Source of the DNA: Bombus terrestris
Lineage: Eukaryota > Arthropoda > Insecta > Hymenoptera > Apidae
NCBI RefSeq assembly: GCF_910591885.1
Contig: NC_063280.1
Location: 3,410,001 to 3,474,000, forward strand
DNA: 64,000 bases
Direction: 5' to 3'
Made by a program: the position numbers and the translations under genes. The notes under the pieces were generated by a model. The model had not been told where the DNA came from, ran no database searches, and was given only the letters and a program-made list of their open reading frames with translations. This document shows, piece after piece, positions 63,762 through 64,000 of the stretch. Each line of letters starts with the position of its first letter. The stretch's first letter is position 1.

Positions 63762-64000
63762 TTAACATTTCTATATCCGGTGGCAGGAACGTATTATCAA
63801 ACCAAATGCTAGTGTCCAGTGAGGTCACGTTGGTGTCACGCGCAAGTTGACCCTTTACGTAAAGTTTACGAACTTAAAATTTTCTACCAGAAAGACGCCG
63901 GCTGTTGTTTGAAGTTACTAGAAAATTCATGCTGACAGTAAAGTGTAAATGTATTTTTAACGCAGTTTGAAAAAATTGAAACATTTAACTCACCAAAAAC
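63762..64000. other. Right-edge flank, nothing recognised
   Basis: It starts with the right-hand TTAA of the piggyBac-like element and continues as ordinary sequence to the edge. Confidence 0.5.

Noticed and set aside
1..64000. CRISPR arrays, operons or bacterial-type regulatory sites
   Set aside because: No regularly spaced direct repeats or compact gene layout; the window has eukaryotic splice signals and insect-type transposons.

Overview
This is a 64-kb stretch of eukaryotic nuclear DNA, most likely from an insect, and my best guess is a bee or another aculeate hymenopteran. The grounds are AT-rich DNA broken by short GC- and CpG-rich blocks, no prokaryote-like gene packing, GT-AG splice signals, a short mariner-type element whose end resembles those of insect mariners, other short DNA transposon relics, and a dead Jockey-clade retrotransposon. 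The species is an inference and cannot be settled from the sequence alone.

Very little of the window codes for protein. The best-supported host exon is on the minus strand at 323-580. It has a strong acceptor, a strong GTGAGT donor, an in-frame stop near its 5' end, a 10-codon upstream ORF and then a well-placed ATG that is open to the donor (67 codons). This looks like the first coding exon of a gene that continues off the left edge; I do not recognise the protein. About 56 kb upstream on the same strand, a GC-rich block (about 56.0-58.1 kb) carries another strong donor (GAG|GTAAGT, exon end at 56581) and could hold the promoter and a non-coding first exon. If the two exons belong to one transcript, nearly the whole window is one long 5'-UTR intron. 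That is the simplest reading, but it is not proven.

The rest is non-coding DNA holding transposon relics and repeats. At 32,341-33,365 there is a 5'-truncated, internally deleted Jockey-like LINE on the minus strand, flanked by an exact 12-bp target-site duplication. At 37,003-37,188 there is a 186-bp mariner-type MITE. A Tc1-like MITE family has three diverged copies (34.0, 37.9 and 59.9 kb). At 63,045-63,761 there is a piggyBac-like non-autonomous element between TTAA sites. An unidentified repeat of about 450-480 bp occurs twice in opposite orientation (41.9-42.4 and 59.2-59.7 kb). Other internal repeats include a pair at 46.0/52.9 kb, an imperfect tandem duplication at 45.7-46.3 kb, and a 31-bp motif present twice with one mismatch (47.6 and 49.6 kb). 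Three tracts show a fuzzy short-period TTCAAAT-like pattern.

Several hairpins stand out, chiefly 44,544-44,605 (about the size of a microRNA precursor), 3,733-3,809 (nested stems) and a perfect 22-bp interrupted palindrome at 6,711-6,732. I found no tRNA, rRNA, recognised microRNA or CRISPR array. No convincing new biological system is visible. The observations most worth following are the unidentified two-copy repeat, the 31-bp repeated motif, the uORF-bearing first coding exon and the structured hairpins.
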